Shown here one piece after another: positions 1 to 7,656 of a stretch of 64,000 nt of DNA. Source of the DNA: UBA2365 sp964594045 (GTDB lineage: Bacteria; Bacteroidota; Bacteroidia; Chitinophagales; Saprospiraceae); the NCBI GenBank assembly GCA_964594045.1, contig CAZQKR010000010.1:52293-116292 (forward strand), read 5' to 3'. Every line of letters begins with the position of its first letter. Position 1 is the stretch's first letter. Made by a program: the position numbers and the translations under genes. The notes beneath the pieces are model-generated. The model was given only the letters and a program-made list of their open reading frames with translations. It ran no database searches and had not been told where the DNA came from.

Positions 1-61
1 CAAAAAGTACGAATTCCTTGTTCAAAAGCCTGCCGGCAATATCCGATAATGCATTAAACAT
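1..61 (-). CDS. Possible 5' end of a divergent gene, cut by the window edge
   Basis: An ATG at 61 on the minus strand opens a frame that stays open to the window edge (about 20 codons, beginning MFNALSDIAG). It is divergent from queD, with about 65 bp between the two starts. Twenty codons are too few to name a product, and an open frame of this length can occur by chance, so this is only a candidate. Confidence 0.3.
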   Translation of the reverse strand, partial: MFNALSDIAGRLLNKEFVLF

Positions 62-126
62 AGATATTTTCAATTTCGAATGAAAATTAATGGTAAATTC
101 ATTTTCTTTGCACAAAATTTTCAAGA

Positions 127-564
127 ATGCACAAAATTCGGATAACCAAGCAGTTTGATTTTGAGGCGGCACACGCTTTGGAAGGTTATTTTGGCAAATG
201 CAAGGACATTCACGGACATTCCTATCACCTCAGGATCACCGTGACCGGAATGGTTGACCCTCAGAAACCAGGAATTGAAAGTGGTATGGTAATGGATTTC
301 ACCGATCTCAAAAAAATCGTTAAGCATGAGATCATCGATCAGTTTGATCATATGCTGATACTTAAGGAGGATTCCCGCTTTCGGGGAATTGAAGCTCAGA
401 ATGAACGTGTGCAATACGTTCCATATCAGCCAACCTGTGAAAACCTGTTATTGGATATGGTTTTCAGGATCAAGGATAAAATGCCTGAAGGTGTAGAATT
501 ACACAGTGCATTTCTACGGGAAACACCCCGAAGTTATGCCGAATGGTTTGCTGCTGATCAATAA
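127..564 (+). CDS. queD: 6-carboxytetrahydropterin synthase (QueD/PTPS family)
   Basis: Cytosolic zinc enzyme of the 6-pyruvoyl-tetrahydropterin synthase fold. In bacteria it usually converts dihydroneopterin triphosphate to 6-carboxytetrahydropterin in queuosine (7-deazaguanine) synthesis. The 145-residue length is usual. Visible ligands are His16 in FEAAHAL and His29 and His31 in DIHGHSY; Cys25, just before them, fits the catalytic cysteine. A late Glu in the LRETPRSYAEW segment also fits the family. No other queuosine gene is adjacent. A weak -7-like element (TTTCTTTG, 103-110) lies 17 bp before the ATG. It converges on trpS. A related pterin role (PTPS-like) cannot be excluded by sequence alone. 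Confidence 0.92.
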   Translation: MHKIRITKQFDFEAAHALEGYFGKCKDIHGHSYHLRITVTGMVDPQKPGIESGMVMDFTDLKKIVKHEIIDQFDHMLILKEDSRFRGIEAQNERVQYVPYQPTCENLLLDMVFRIKDKMPEGVELHSAFLRETPRSYAEWFAADQ

Positions 565-651
565 TCAAATCGTTCAGGTAAAAACCCTGAAAATCGAATT
601 CCGGGCATTTTCCCGGTCAGATGTATTTTTGAACCTTCCTGGACAATCGAT

Positions 652-1659
652 TTAAAATCTCACATTCATCAATCCGGATAACTCTTTGACCTCTCTGATG
701 GTTTCCTGTGCGATTTTACGAATTTCGGAAGAAGATTGTTTGATCTGTTCTTTCAGAGCCTTTTTGTCAGAGTTGATCTCCTGCTTCCTGGCAATAAATC
801 CATTGCTGATCTCAACAAGTGCGTTGGCAACTTCTTCCTTGAGGTCAGCATATCGGAGTGTTCCGTCCAAATAGGCATTCATCAAGGTCTGATGGATCTC
901 ATTTTTCCCGGCGGCGATCAGCAAACCGAAAAGGTTATCTACCCCTTCACTCATCTCACCTTCTTTGTGCTCTCCGGTGTCTGTTACTGCTGAGCGGATC
1001 TGCTTGCGGATCCTGGCCTCATCGGAAAAAACACTGATGTAGTGCTTTTCACCTGCGCTTTTGCTCATCTTTTTTGTCGGATCTGCAGTTGACCGGATCT
1101 TTGAAGCAGGAGTAAACAAAGCTTCCACTACCGGCAGATAGTTAACGCCCATCTGGGCATTGAACCGCTGGGCGATGTTGCGCGTCAATTCAAGATGTTG
1201 CTCCTGATCTTTACCGACAGGTACATATTTCGGCCTGTAAAGCAAAATATCCGCTGCCTGCAAAACAGGATAATTGAGCAATCCACTGGAGACAAAACCT
1301 TCACCGGAATCTTCACTGCTTTTGGCGCTTTTGTCCTTGAATTGTGTCATCCTGGTCAATTGACCATAAGATGTAAAGCAATTGAGTATCCAGGACAGTT
1401 CAGTGTGCTCAGGGATCAGGGACTGAATGAACAAATTCTCCGGATGAATACCTACCGCAATCAGGTTGGTGATCAGTTCCCAGGTATTGTTTCTCAGTTT
1501 TTTATGGTCATAAGGCATGGTCATGGCGTGGTAGTCCACGACACCGAATGCACAATTATATTTTTCCTGCAGTCTTACCCAGTTCTGAACGGCACCAAAA
1601 TAATTTCCATAGTGCATATCACCGGTAGGCTGAATGGCGGATAATACTTCTTTAGGCAT
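652..1659 (-). CDS. trpS: Tryptophanyl-tRNA synthetase
   Basis: Class I aminoacyl-tRNA synthetase that charges tRNA(Trp). The 335 residues match the compact bacterial form. The N-terminus reads SAIQPTGDMHYGNYFGA, carrying the HIGH-equivalent signature, and KKMSKSAGEK is the KMSKS loop. The segment GKDQEQHLELTR is also typical of TrpS. It follows ridA on the same strand with only 7 bp between them (1660-1666), so the two are probably cotranscribed. No T-box or other tryptophan-responsive leader was recognised upstream. The cognate tRNA-Trp gene is in this window at 18974-19046. Confidence 0.97.
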   Translation of the reverse strand: MPKEVLSAIQPTGDMHYGNYFGAVQNWVRLQEKYNCAFGVVDYHAMTMPYDHKKLRNNTWELITNLIAVGIHPENLFIQSLIPEHTELSWILNCFTSYGQLTRMTQFKDKSAKSSEDSGEGFVSSGLLNYPVLQAADILLYRPKYVPVGKDQEQHLELTRNIAQRFNAQMGVNYLPVVEALFTPASKIRSTADPTKKMSKSAGEKHYISVFSDEARIRKQIRSAVTDTGEHKEGEMSEGVDNLFGLLIAAGKNEIHQTLMNAYLDGTLRYADLKEEVANALVEISNGFIARKQEINSDKKALKEQIKQSSSEIRKIAQETIREVKELSGLMNVRF

Positions 1660-1666
1660 AAATCAA

Positions 1667-2050
1667 TTAAATTTTTACTGCAATCGCAGAAATCTCCACA
1701 TTCACAAATTTTGGAAGGGCTCCAACCTGAACCAACTCTCTGGCAGGTGCATTTTCTTCCCTGAAAAACTCAGCATAAACGCCATTGATCCTGGCAAAAT
1801 TGTGCATATCTGTGACAAAAACGCTGCATTTTACCACGTCTGAAAGATCAAAACCGGCATGATTGAGGATACTTTTAACATTATTTAAAACCTGCCTTGT
1901 CTCCGCCTCAATACTTTCACTGACCAGTTGGCCACTGGATGGATCAATGGGAATTTGTCCGGAAACATATAATGTATTCCCTGCAAGCACAGCTTGGTTA
2001 TAAGGTCCGACGGGTGCCGGTGCGTTCGGTGAATTAATGATCTTTTTCAT
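1667..2050 (-). CDS. ridA: RidA family reactive intermediate/imine deaminase
   Basis: Small trimeric enzyme (127 residues) that hydrolyses reactive enamines and imines such as 2-aminoacrylate formed by PLP enzymes. Family marks are GPYNQAV near residues 15-21, LYVSGQIPIDP at 27-37, and PARELVQVGALPK near 102-114. Arg104 in that last motif corresponds to the catalytic Arg105 of RidA, and Glu119 to the conserved Glu120. First gene of a probable two-gene unit with trpS. The tryptophanase at 54205 is a PLP enzyme whose reaction passes through aminoacrylate, but the two genes are not linked. Confidence 0.95.
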   Translation of the reverse strand: MKKIINSPNAPAPVGPYNQAVLAGNTLYVSGQIPIDPSSGQLVSESIEAETRQVLNNVKSILNHAGFDLSDVVKCSVFVTDMHNFARINGVYAEFFREENAPARELVQVGALPKFVNVEISAIAVKI

Positions 2051-2485
2051 AATTTTATTTTAATTTTGACTTAATGATAGGTTTCAATGCGTTTGCCTTT
2101 CTTTCAGCAAATAATGAAAATTCTTCGGTTTATTTGTTACCAAAGTCATAGGTCATTCATTTTTATTCCGGTTGATTCAAACAGTCACTTCTGAATTGTC
2201 TGTTTTTTCATTTATGGCACCAACAAATCAATAAGATACCTCGATCTCAGCCTTCCTGTAGATATTGCCTGGAGGACAGCATTGATGCCTACCCGATACA
2301 AAAATAAGCTCATTTAATGAATTAAGGATAAAGAAAGGCAACTTAACTTAAAAATCCAACCGAAAAGTCAATATGAGATCAATGGTCTGAATGGAAACAA
2401 TGTCCGTTAAAAGAATGCCGTAAAAACAATCAGTGAAAAGCAGACCCTGATCCCTGAATCAGGAGATTCATTTCGCATAAACGAA
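2051..2485. other. Intergenic region upstream of ridA, no gene seen
   Basis: About 435 bp without a convincing open frame. One good -7-like element on the minus strand (TATTTTTG, complement of 2299-2306) could start a long leader for ridA-trpS, but no clear -33 partner was seen. A short palindrome (CCTGAT...ATCAGG) lies near 2447-2464. Confidence 0.5.
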
Positions 2486-2518
2486 CAAAAGCTCCACCCC
2501 AATAATATGGAGGGAGCT
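2486..2518 (-). terminator. Rho-independent terminator after rpmF
   Basis: AGCTCC (2490-2495) pairs with GGAGCT (2513-2518), with further partial pairing inside. Read on the minus strand the stem is followed by TTTTG. It sits about 20 bp past the rpmF stop and would separate the DUF177-rpmF unit from ridA-trpS. Confidence 0.6.
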
Positions 2519-2539
2519 CTGCATCAATTTCTTAAGCGA

Positions 2540-2740
2540 TTATAAATCTACCAGACCTGCTTTGGCTTCCACTACCTTCTGACCTTTATAATAAAGATCA
2601 CCTTCATGGTAATAAGCGTGATGGTAAAGATGTGCTTCACCTGTCACCTTACAAATATTGATCTGCTGTACTTCAGCCTTATAATGCGTTCTTCTTTTTC
2701 TCTTCCTTGTTTTGGAAGTTCTACTCTTTGGATGTGCCAT
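2540..2740 (-). CDS. rpmF: 50S ribosomal protein L32
   Basis: 66 residues, very basic at the N-terminus (AHPKSRTSKTRKRKRRTHYK), the hallmark of L32. The zinc-binding cysteines of many L32 proteins are not present as two CxxC pairs here; only one Cys (in NICKVTGE) is seen, so this is the cysteine-poor form. It lies 10 bp after the DUF177 gene on the same strand, the usual yceD-rpmF pairing, and is followed by a terminator at 2486-2518. Confidence 0.96.
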   Translation of the reverse strand: MAHPKSRTSKTRKRKRRTHYKAEVQQINICKVTGEAHLYHHAYYHEGDLYYKGQKVVEAKAGLVDL

Positions 2741-2750
2741 TGTAAATTAA

Positions 2751-3281
2751 TTAACGACCTTTAATTTTATTTAGAGCCTGCGCCAGGATATTATCAGCCG
2801 GCGGTTCAGCATTTTCTTTTTCTTCGAGGTAGGATAAAACCCTGAAATCACATTTGGGATTCGGGTCATTCTCACAGTCATACCTGCGTACGATCGGGAT
2901 GGACAACACGATCAGTTCATTGATCAATTCAGCCACATTGAACCAATGAGTTTCCTTTTCGATAAAAATACAATCGTCTTCAAAATCAACTGCATTGTCT
3001 TTGTCCGTGTATTTGACCCATATCAGTTTATTTATTCCGCACGGGACCTGAATATCAGCCAGACAACGATCACAAGGTGATTGAAAAGCACCCTGAATAT
3101 CAAAATTCAATAGAAAATCATTCTCCCTTTTATCTACATCAAGGATGACCTTGTATTGACCTGACTGAATGGGATGAAATTCAAAGCTGCTGAAAAACTC
3201 ATTGTCTATTTCAAATTCGAACCTTCTCACCCCTGTTTTCAAACCGAATACCGGTATATCAAACTGATTAAAATTTTTCAT
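2751..3281 (-). CDS. DUF177 (YceD-like) family protein
   Basis: 176 residues. The central SPCDRCLADIQVPC segment with its CxxC is the recognisable core of the DUF177/YceD family, whose genes almost always precede rpmF, as here. The family has been linked to 23S rRNA processing or accumulation in other bacteria and plants. A second Cys-containing stretch (YDCENDPNPKCDF) follows near residues 140-150. First gene of the unit; a well-formed promoter is present at 3309-3340. Confidence 0.88.
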   Translation of the reverse strand: MKNFNQFDIPVFGLKTGVRRFEFEIDNEFFSSFEFHPIQSGQYKVILDVDKRENDFLLNFDIQGAFQSPCDRCLADIQVPCGINKLIWVKYTDKDNAVDFEDDCIFIEKETHWFNVAELINELIVLSIPIVRRYDCENDPNPKCDFRVLSYLEEKENAEPPADNILAQALNKIKGR

Positions 3282-3308
3282 TACAAAGAACGTTCAAAAA
3301 TTGAGGTG

Positions 3309-3340
3309 CAAAAATAGTACAATATTTCTTTTCATCCAAA
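3309..3340 (-). promoter_or_regulatory. Bacteroidota-type promoter for DUF177-rpmF
   Basis: Minus strand: TTTG (complement of 3337-3340), 20 nt, then TATTTTTG (complement of 3309-3316). This matches the Bacteroidota consensus TTTG-N19-21-TAnnTTTG. Transcription would begin near 3302, about 20 nt before the ATG at 3281. Confidence 0.7.
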
Positions 3341-3408
3341 CTGTTTTGAAATTTAAATGGATTAAAATCATTCATTCAACAATATTTGGCCCAAAAACCT
3401 TTAAGCGC

Positions 3409-3439
3409 TTGGAAAAAGATCAATTATTGCATTACTTTG
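3409..3439 (+). promoter_or_regulatory. Bacteroidota-type promoter for meaB
   Basis: TTG (3409-3411), 20 nt, TTACTTTG (3432-3439), then GCACC. Spacing is ideal; the -7 differs from TAnnTTTG at one position. Predicted start of transcription is near 3446, which places the TTG codon at 3461 just downstream and leaves the upstream TTG at 3386 outside the transcript. Confidence 0.55.
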
Positions 3440-3460
3440 CACCGAAAATACGGCAGCATT

Positions 3461-4498
3461 TTGGCTAAGATCAATCCAAATATTTCCCGGAATCCAAAGA
3501 ATCCGGTAACAGATCTCCACAGTTTAGTGAAAAAAGTGTTGGAAGGGGACAGATTTTCGCTGAGTCAGGCGATCACGCTGATTGAAAGTTCACTGCCTGA
3601 AGACCAGTTGCTGGCTGATGAGATGATCGAATTGCTTGGCAAATTACCGGGTACTGCGTATCGCCTTGCTGTTTCAGGTCCTCCCGGTGCAGGTAAGAGT
3701 ACATTTATTGAAGCTTTGGGCTTTTATACCATCAGTCTTGGGTATAAACCTGCAGTTTTGGCCATAGATCCGAGCAGTCAGTCAACCGGAGGAAGCATTC
3801 TGGGCGATAAAATGAGGATGGAAAAGCTCGCACTTTCAAAAGATGCTTACATACGGCCTTCTCCGGCAGGAGATCACTTTGGCGGGACCGCAAAGAAGAC
3901 GCGGGAATCAGTCTTGCTGCTCGAAAAAGCAGGGTTCAACCCGATCATCATCGAAACGGTAGGTGTTGGTCAAACAGAGATATCCGCAGCCGGCATGAGC
4001 GACTGTTTCCTGCTGTTGGTTGCACCTGGAGCAGGTGACGAAATTCAGGGTATCAAAAGGGGAATTGTGGAACTGGCCGATTTCATTGTGATCAATAAAA
4101 TGGATGGGGAATTGCTGTTACAGGCGAATATCAGCCTGCAACATTATTCGAATGCGATCCGGATCATGAAAGGACAGAATGAACAGTTCAACCCGAAGAT
4201 TTTTGGGGTATCTTCCGTTTTACCAAATGGTATTGACGAGCTTTGGGAACAAATAGTAAAATTCCTGGAAACTTCGGTGAGTTCAGGAGATTTGGAAAGG
4301 AGGCGTCACCATCAGGAACTGGATTGGTTTGAATCTGAAATCCAGCAAGGCTTGTTCAGCATGATCGTTTCAGATCCTGATCTGGCCGGCGTATATCAAG
4401 CCTGCAGAACATCTGTTTCGAACAATGAGCTTTCCGCGTTAAAGGCCGCCAAAGTTTTTTTCGAAAAACTTAGCAAAAAATTGAAAAATGATGCTTAA
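3461..4498 (+). CDS. meaB: Methylmalonyl-CoA mutase-associated GTPase (MeaB/ArgK family)
   Basis: G3E-type P-loop GTPase that protects and reloads adenosylcobalamin in methylmalonyl-CoA mutase. Visible motifs: Walker A GPPGAGKST, the DPSSQSTGGSILGDKMRM segment, ETVGVGQTE (switch/base region) and the NKMDG nucleotide-specificity loop. The open frame extends upstream to a TTG at 3386, but the promoter at 3409-3439 and the family-like N-terminus (AKINPNISRNPK) favour the TTG at 3461, giving 345 residues, close to family length. The mutase genes are not in the window. Its last 11 bp overlap the next gene. Confidence 0.93.
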   Translation: MAKINPNISRNPKNPVTDLHSLVKKVLEGDRFSLSQAITLIESSLPEDQLLADEMIELLGKLPGTAYRLAVSGPPGAGKSTFIEALGFYTISLGYKPAVLAIDPSSQSTGGSILGDKMRMEKLALSKDAYIRPSPAGDHFGGTAKKTRESVLLLEKAGFNPIIIETVGVGQTEISAAGMSDCFLLLVAPGAGDEIQGIKRGIVELADFIVINKMDGELLLQANISLQHYSNAIRIMKGQNEQFNPKIFGVSSVLPNGIDELWEQIVKFLETSVSSGDLERRRHHQELDWFESEIQQGLFSMIVSDPDLAGVYQACRTSVSNNELSALKAAKVFFEKLSKKLKNDA

Positions 4499-6224
4499 CA
4501 AAACATATTGCAATCTGATCTTCATTTGGTTCATTATTTTAATCCCTGCCGTAATTGTTTCCGGGCAGGTAACTTTTAATCCCCGATCTCCGATCAACCA
4601 CCCCATCCTGCTTTCAGGTAGTTTCGGCGAACTCAGGGCAACACATTTTCATGCTGGCATAGATATTAAATCCAAAAATGGAAAGACGGGAGATCCCGTT
4701 TACAGTATTGAAGAAGGTTATGTCAGCCGGATTGTAGTTCGGGCTGATGGCTATGGCAATGCGATCTATGTGTCTCATCCCGGATCTTATACCAGCGTTT
4801 ATGGCCACTTCGAGGAATTTGCGTCACCTTTTGCGGAATTTGTGAAACAGACACAGTACAAAAATAAAAGTTTTGAGATTGAGATCAGTCCCGAACCTGA
4901 ACAATTTCCTGTCACTAAAGGTCAATTGTTAGGAAAAATGGGAAATACCGGTACATCATTCGGGCCTCATCTTCATTTCGAAGTCAGAAATTCCAAAACA
5001 GACAGACCAATGAACCCGTTCTTCTACGGTTTCAGGCCTCCAGACAAAAGGCCCCCTGTCATCAGCGGGATCAAATTAACCCAATTCACTTTTGATTCCA
5101 TAGAATTCAAAAGTCAGCAATTTCCGGCGACCAATCTGGGAAACGGGAAATTTAAACTGAAGTCGGATACATTAATAACTGATAATGAATTAGTTGGAAT
5201 AGAATTCAAGGGTTACGATCAAATGGATGGAGTTTACAATAAGCATGGGATCGTTGAGTTGACCATGAAGCTCAATGGCAAAACAGTTTATCAATACCGG
5301 GTGGATTCCTTTACTTTCGAAGAAGCTCAACACATTTACGCCCATGTCAATTACACCAGTTTTTTCCAGGACAAATCACAATATCAGCATTGTTACATTC
5401 TTCCAGCTGACCCCTTGAAAATATATCTGAATAAAGGATCAACCGGATCCCTGATCACGATGAAACCCGGAGAAAAACACCTGATTGAAATTTTGGCCAA
5501 GGATTTTAATCATAATGAAAGTAAGATCAGGTTTTGGGTCAAAAGGTTGGATAAACCAAATGCCAAACCCTTTCCGCTTGTTTACAATTACATACTCGAT
5601 CCGGGAAAGCCTGCCCTGATCAATGACAAAAGCAGCATTTTATACTTTTCAGATTCAGCCCTTTATGCCAGAATGTACCTTCATCTTACGCAAAGCGACT
5701 CAACCGAAAGACCGTACAGATCACCCTTTATTTTTATCAATAACGGTAATAAGATCTTTAAGGAAAAAGTAGATCTATTTATCAGATATGACAGTTTGCC
5801 ACCGGAAAAACTTATAAAGACCGTAGTGGTGGAATGCGGACCCGGCAATAAACTTACTTCATACGGTGGAGAAATTTTTGATACCTATATCCATGCAAAG
5901 ATCAACAGGTTCGGAACCTATGCGCTATTTGCCGATACCATTCCACCCGTCATCAAATCCAAAAATTTCAAGCCTGATATGTCCGGTCAGGCATCGGTCA
6001 GCTTTACCATTGAGGACAACCTGGATTCTGAAAACAGGTCCAATGAACTGAGATATTACGGTTACATCGATGAAGAATGGGTACTTTTTGAATACGATAA
6101 AAAATCCAAAACCATCATGCATCGTTTTGAAAAATCCCTTAAAAAAGGCGGGCATTTACTGAAAATAGAAGTCTATGATGGTAAAAACAACCTGTCTGTT
6201 TTTAAAGCAAAATTTACCAGATAA
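4488..6224 (+). CDS. M23 family metallopeptidase, secreted or envelope-bound
   Basis: 578 residues. Residues 1-26 form a signal peptide (hydrophobic IFIWFIILIPAVIV, then SGQ). A LytM/M23 peptidase domain follows: His55 and Asp59 in HFHAGID and His161-x-His163 in GPHLHFE are the zinc ligands and active site, so it should cleave peptidoglycan cross-bridges or related peptides. About 400 residues after the domain look beta-rich and lack a recognised name; similar long C-terminal parts occur in Bacteroidota M23 proteins. Starts within meaB (11 bp overlap; a second ATG is next to the first), so the two are translationally linked. Confidence 0.9.
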   Translation: MMLNKTYCNLIFIWFIILIPAVIVSGQVTFNPRSPINHPILLSGSFGELRATHFHAGIDIKSKNGKTGDPVYSIEEGYVSRIVVRADGYGNAIYVSHPGSYTSVYGHFEEFASPFAEFVKQTQYKNKSFEIEISPEPEQFPVTKGQLLGKMGNTGTSFGPHLHFEVRNSKTDRPMNPFFYGFRPPDKRPPVISGIKLTQFTFDSIEFKSQQFPATNLGNGKFKLKSDTLITDNELVGIEFKGYDQMDGVYNKHGIVELTMKLNGKTVYQYRVDSFTFEEAQHIYAHVNYTSFFQDKSQYQHCYILPADPLKIYLNKGSTGSLITMKPGEKHLIEILAKDFNHNESKIRFWVKRLDKPNAKPFPLVYNYILDPGKPALINDKSSILYFSDSALYARMYLHLTQSDSTERPYRSPFIFINNGNKIFKEKVDLFIRYDSLPPEKLIKTVVVECGPGNKLTSYGGEIFDTYIHAKINRFGTYALFADTIPPVIKSKNFKPDMSGQASVSFTIEDNLDSENRSNELRYYGYIDEEWVLFEYDKKSKTIMHRFEKSLKKGGHLLKIEVYDGKNNLSVFKAKFTR

Positions 6225-6261
6225 AAAATCAGCTATTATTAATAAACATAAAAACTAAAAT

Positions 6262-6729
6262 ATGATAACATTGGATACAGGTGATCAGGCTCCTGATTTC
6301 AGGGGAAAGGATGATCAGGGAAATGACATTCAATTAAGTGATTTCAAGGGGAAAAAACTTATTCTTTTCTTTTATCCAAAAGATAATACCCCGGGCTGCA
6401 CGGCAGAAGCTTGTAATCTTGAAGAAAATTTTGACTACTGGTCTGAACAGGGATTCCACATTTTGGGCGTTAGCCCCGACAGCGTGGAAAGTCACAAAAA
6501 ATTCAAGGAAAAATTTGGGTTCAGGTATACGCTGATCTCTGACCCTGACAAAGAGATCATGAAAAAATACGGCACTTATGGCACAAAAATGATGTATGGT
6601 AAAGAAGTGACAGGAGTACTTCGCACCACATTCATCATTGACGAATCCGGGACCATTGTGCACATCTTCAAAAAAGTGGATACCAAAAACCATAGCGAAC
6701 AAATTATTAAAAATCTCAAATTGAATTAG
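6262..6729 (+). CDS. bcp: Thioredoxin-dependent thiol peroxidase (Bcp/PrxQ)
   Basis: Peroxiredoxin of 155 residues that reduces hydrogen peroxide and organic hydroperoxides with electrons from thioredoxin. The active-site segment FYPKDNTPGCTAEAC holds the peroxidatic Cys46 and, five residues on, Cys51 as the resolving cysteine, the PrxQ arrangement. GVSPDS and the terminal half also fit the family. It lies 37 bp after the M23 gene and 4 bp before the AlkD-like gene on the same strand. Confidence 0.96.
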   Translation: MITLDTGDQAPDFRGKDDQGNDIQLSDFKGKKLILFFYPKDNTPGCTAEACNLEENFDYWSEQGFHILGVSPDSVESHKKFKEKFGFRYTLISDPDKEIMKKYGTYGTKMMYGKEVTGVLRTTFIIDESGTIVHIFKKVDTKNHSEQIIKNLKLN

Positions 6730-6733
6730 TCAG

Positions 6734-7417
6734 ATGGAAGACCTGTTTTATTTTCATCAATTGAAGGCTTCATTTCAGGATCATGCCAATCCTGAAAGAG
6801 CGATGAGCATGAAGGGATACATGCGAAATCAGTTTGAATTTTTTGGTGTAGACAGTACAACGCGAAAAACGATTGTTTCAGATGTGATCAGAAAAAACGG
6901 CAAGCCGGAGTTTCCTGTTCTGATAGGCCTGACAGGCTTGCTTTGGTCCCAGCCGGAGCGTGAAATGCAGTATGCTGCAATGGATATCAACAACCATTAC
7001 CTGAAAAAACTAATTCCTGCATACATACCTGTCTATGAAAAGCTTATAGGCCAAAAATCATGGTGGGATACCGTTGACTGGCTTGCACCTCGGGCAATGG
7101 GTACATTTCTTCAAAACTTTCCGGAAGAAATTCCGCGATATACTGACAAGTGGCTCAATTCAGGTAATATTTGGTATATCAGATCTGCGATCCTATTCCA
7201 GTTGCATTACAAGTTAAAAACAGACTTTGAGCTGTTGAAATCGATCATATTGCAGACTACCGGAACCAAAGAATTTTTCATCAACAAAGCCAGCGGATGG
7301 GCGTTGAGGGAGTATTCCAAGACCAATGCAGATGCTGTCATCAATTTTGTAAATTCGACAGCTCAATTGTCCAATTTGACCAGAACTGAAGCTTTGAAAT
7401 GGTTGAATAATCGTTAA
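6734..7417 (+). CDS. AlkD-type DNA alkylation repair protein
   Basis: 227 residues, all-helical HEAT-like DNA glycosylase family that excises N3- and N7-alkylpurines. The key residues of Bacillus cereus AlkD (W109, D113, R148, W187) all have counterparts here at a constant offset of two: W111 and D115 in SWWDTVDW, R150 in WYIRSAIL, W189 in ASGWALREY. It follows bcp by 4 bp, so an oxidative and alkylation stress pair is likely cotranscribed. Confidence 0.93.
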   Translation: MEDLFYFHQLKASFQDHANPERAMSMKGYMRNQFEFFGVDSTTRKTIVSDVIRKNGKPEFPVLIGLTGLLWSQPEREMQYAAMDINNHYLKKLIPAYIPVYEKLIGQKSWWDTVDWLAPRAMGTFLQNFPEEIPRYTDKWLNSGNIWYIRSAILFQLHYKLKTDFELLKSIILQTTGTKEFFINKASGWALREYSKTNADAVINFVNSTAQLSNLTRTEALKWLNNR

Positions 7418-7572
7418 AAAAGCAATAGGTACAAAAATGATCAGATCCATGTTATGGTAAATTACCTTATCCTTTTGAAAAGTTATTGAAAATTGTGACC
7501 GATCTTGCTGGAAGAACTTTAAAACTTTCAAAATCGGACGCTGAGCTAAGTGGTTTACAGGCTAAAACGGTC

Positions 7573-7605
7573 AAAAAAAAGGCGCTGAATCAGCGCCTTT
7601 TTTTT
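7573..7605. terminator. Bidirectional terminator between alkD-like gene and rpoC
   Basis: An A run (7573-7580), the stem GGCGCTG/CAGCGCC (7581-7597) with a short AAT-containing loop, then a T run to 7605. It can end transcripts on both strands: the convergent rpoC operon from the right and the bcp-alkD unit from the left. It is one of the best-formed terminators in the window. Confidence 0.9.
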
Positions 7606-7656
7606 CTGTCAAAGCAGATATGTTCCCATTATTCACTTAAATCTGCATTCAGGGGC

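Noticed and set aside
121..414. 97-codon frame opposite queD
   Set aside because: Shadow of queD on the other strand.
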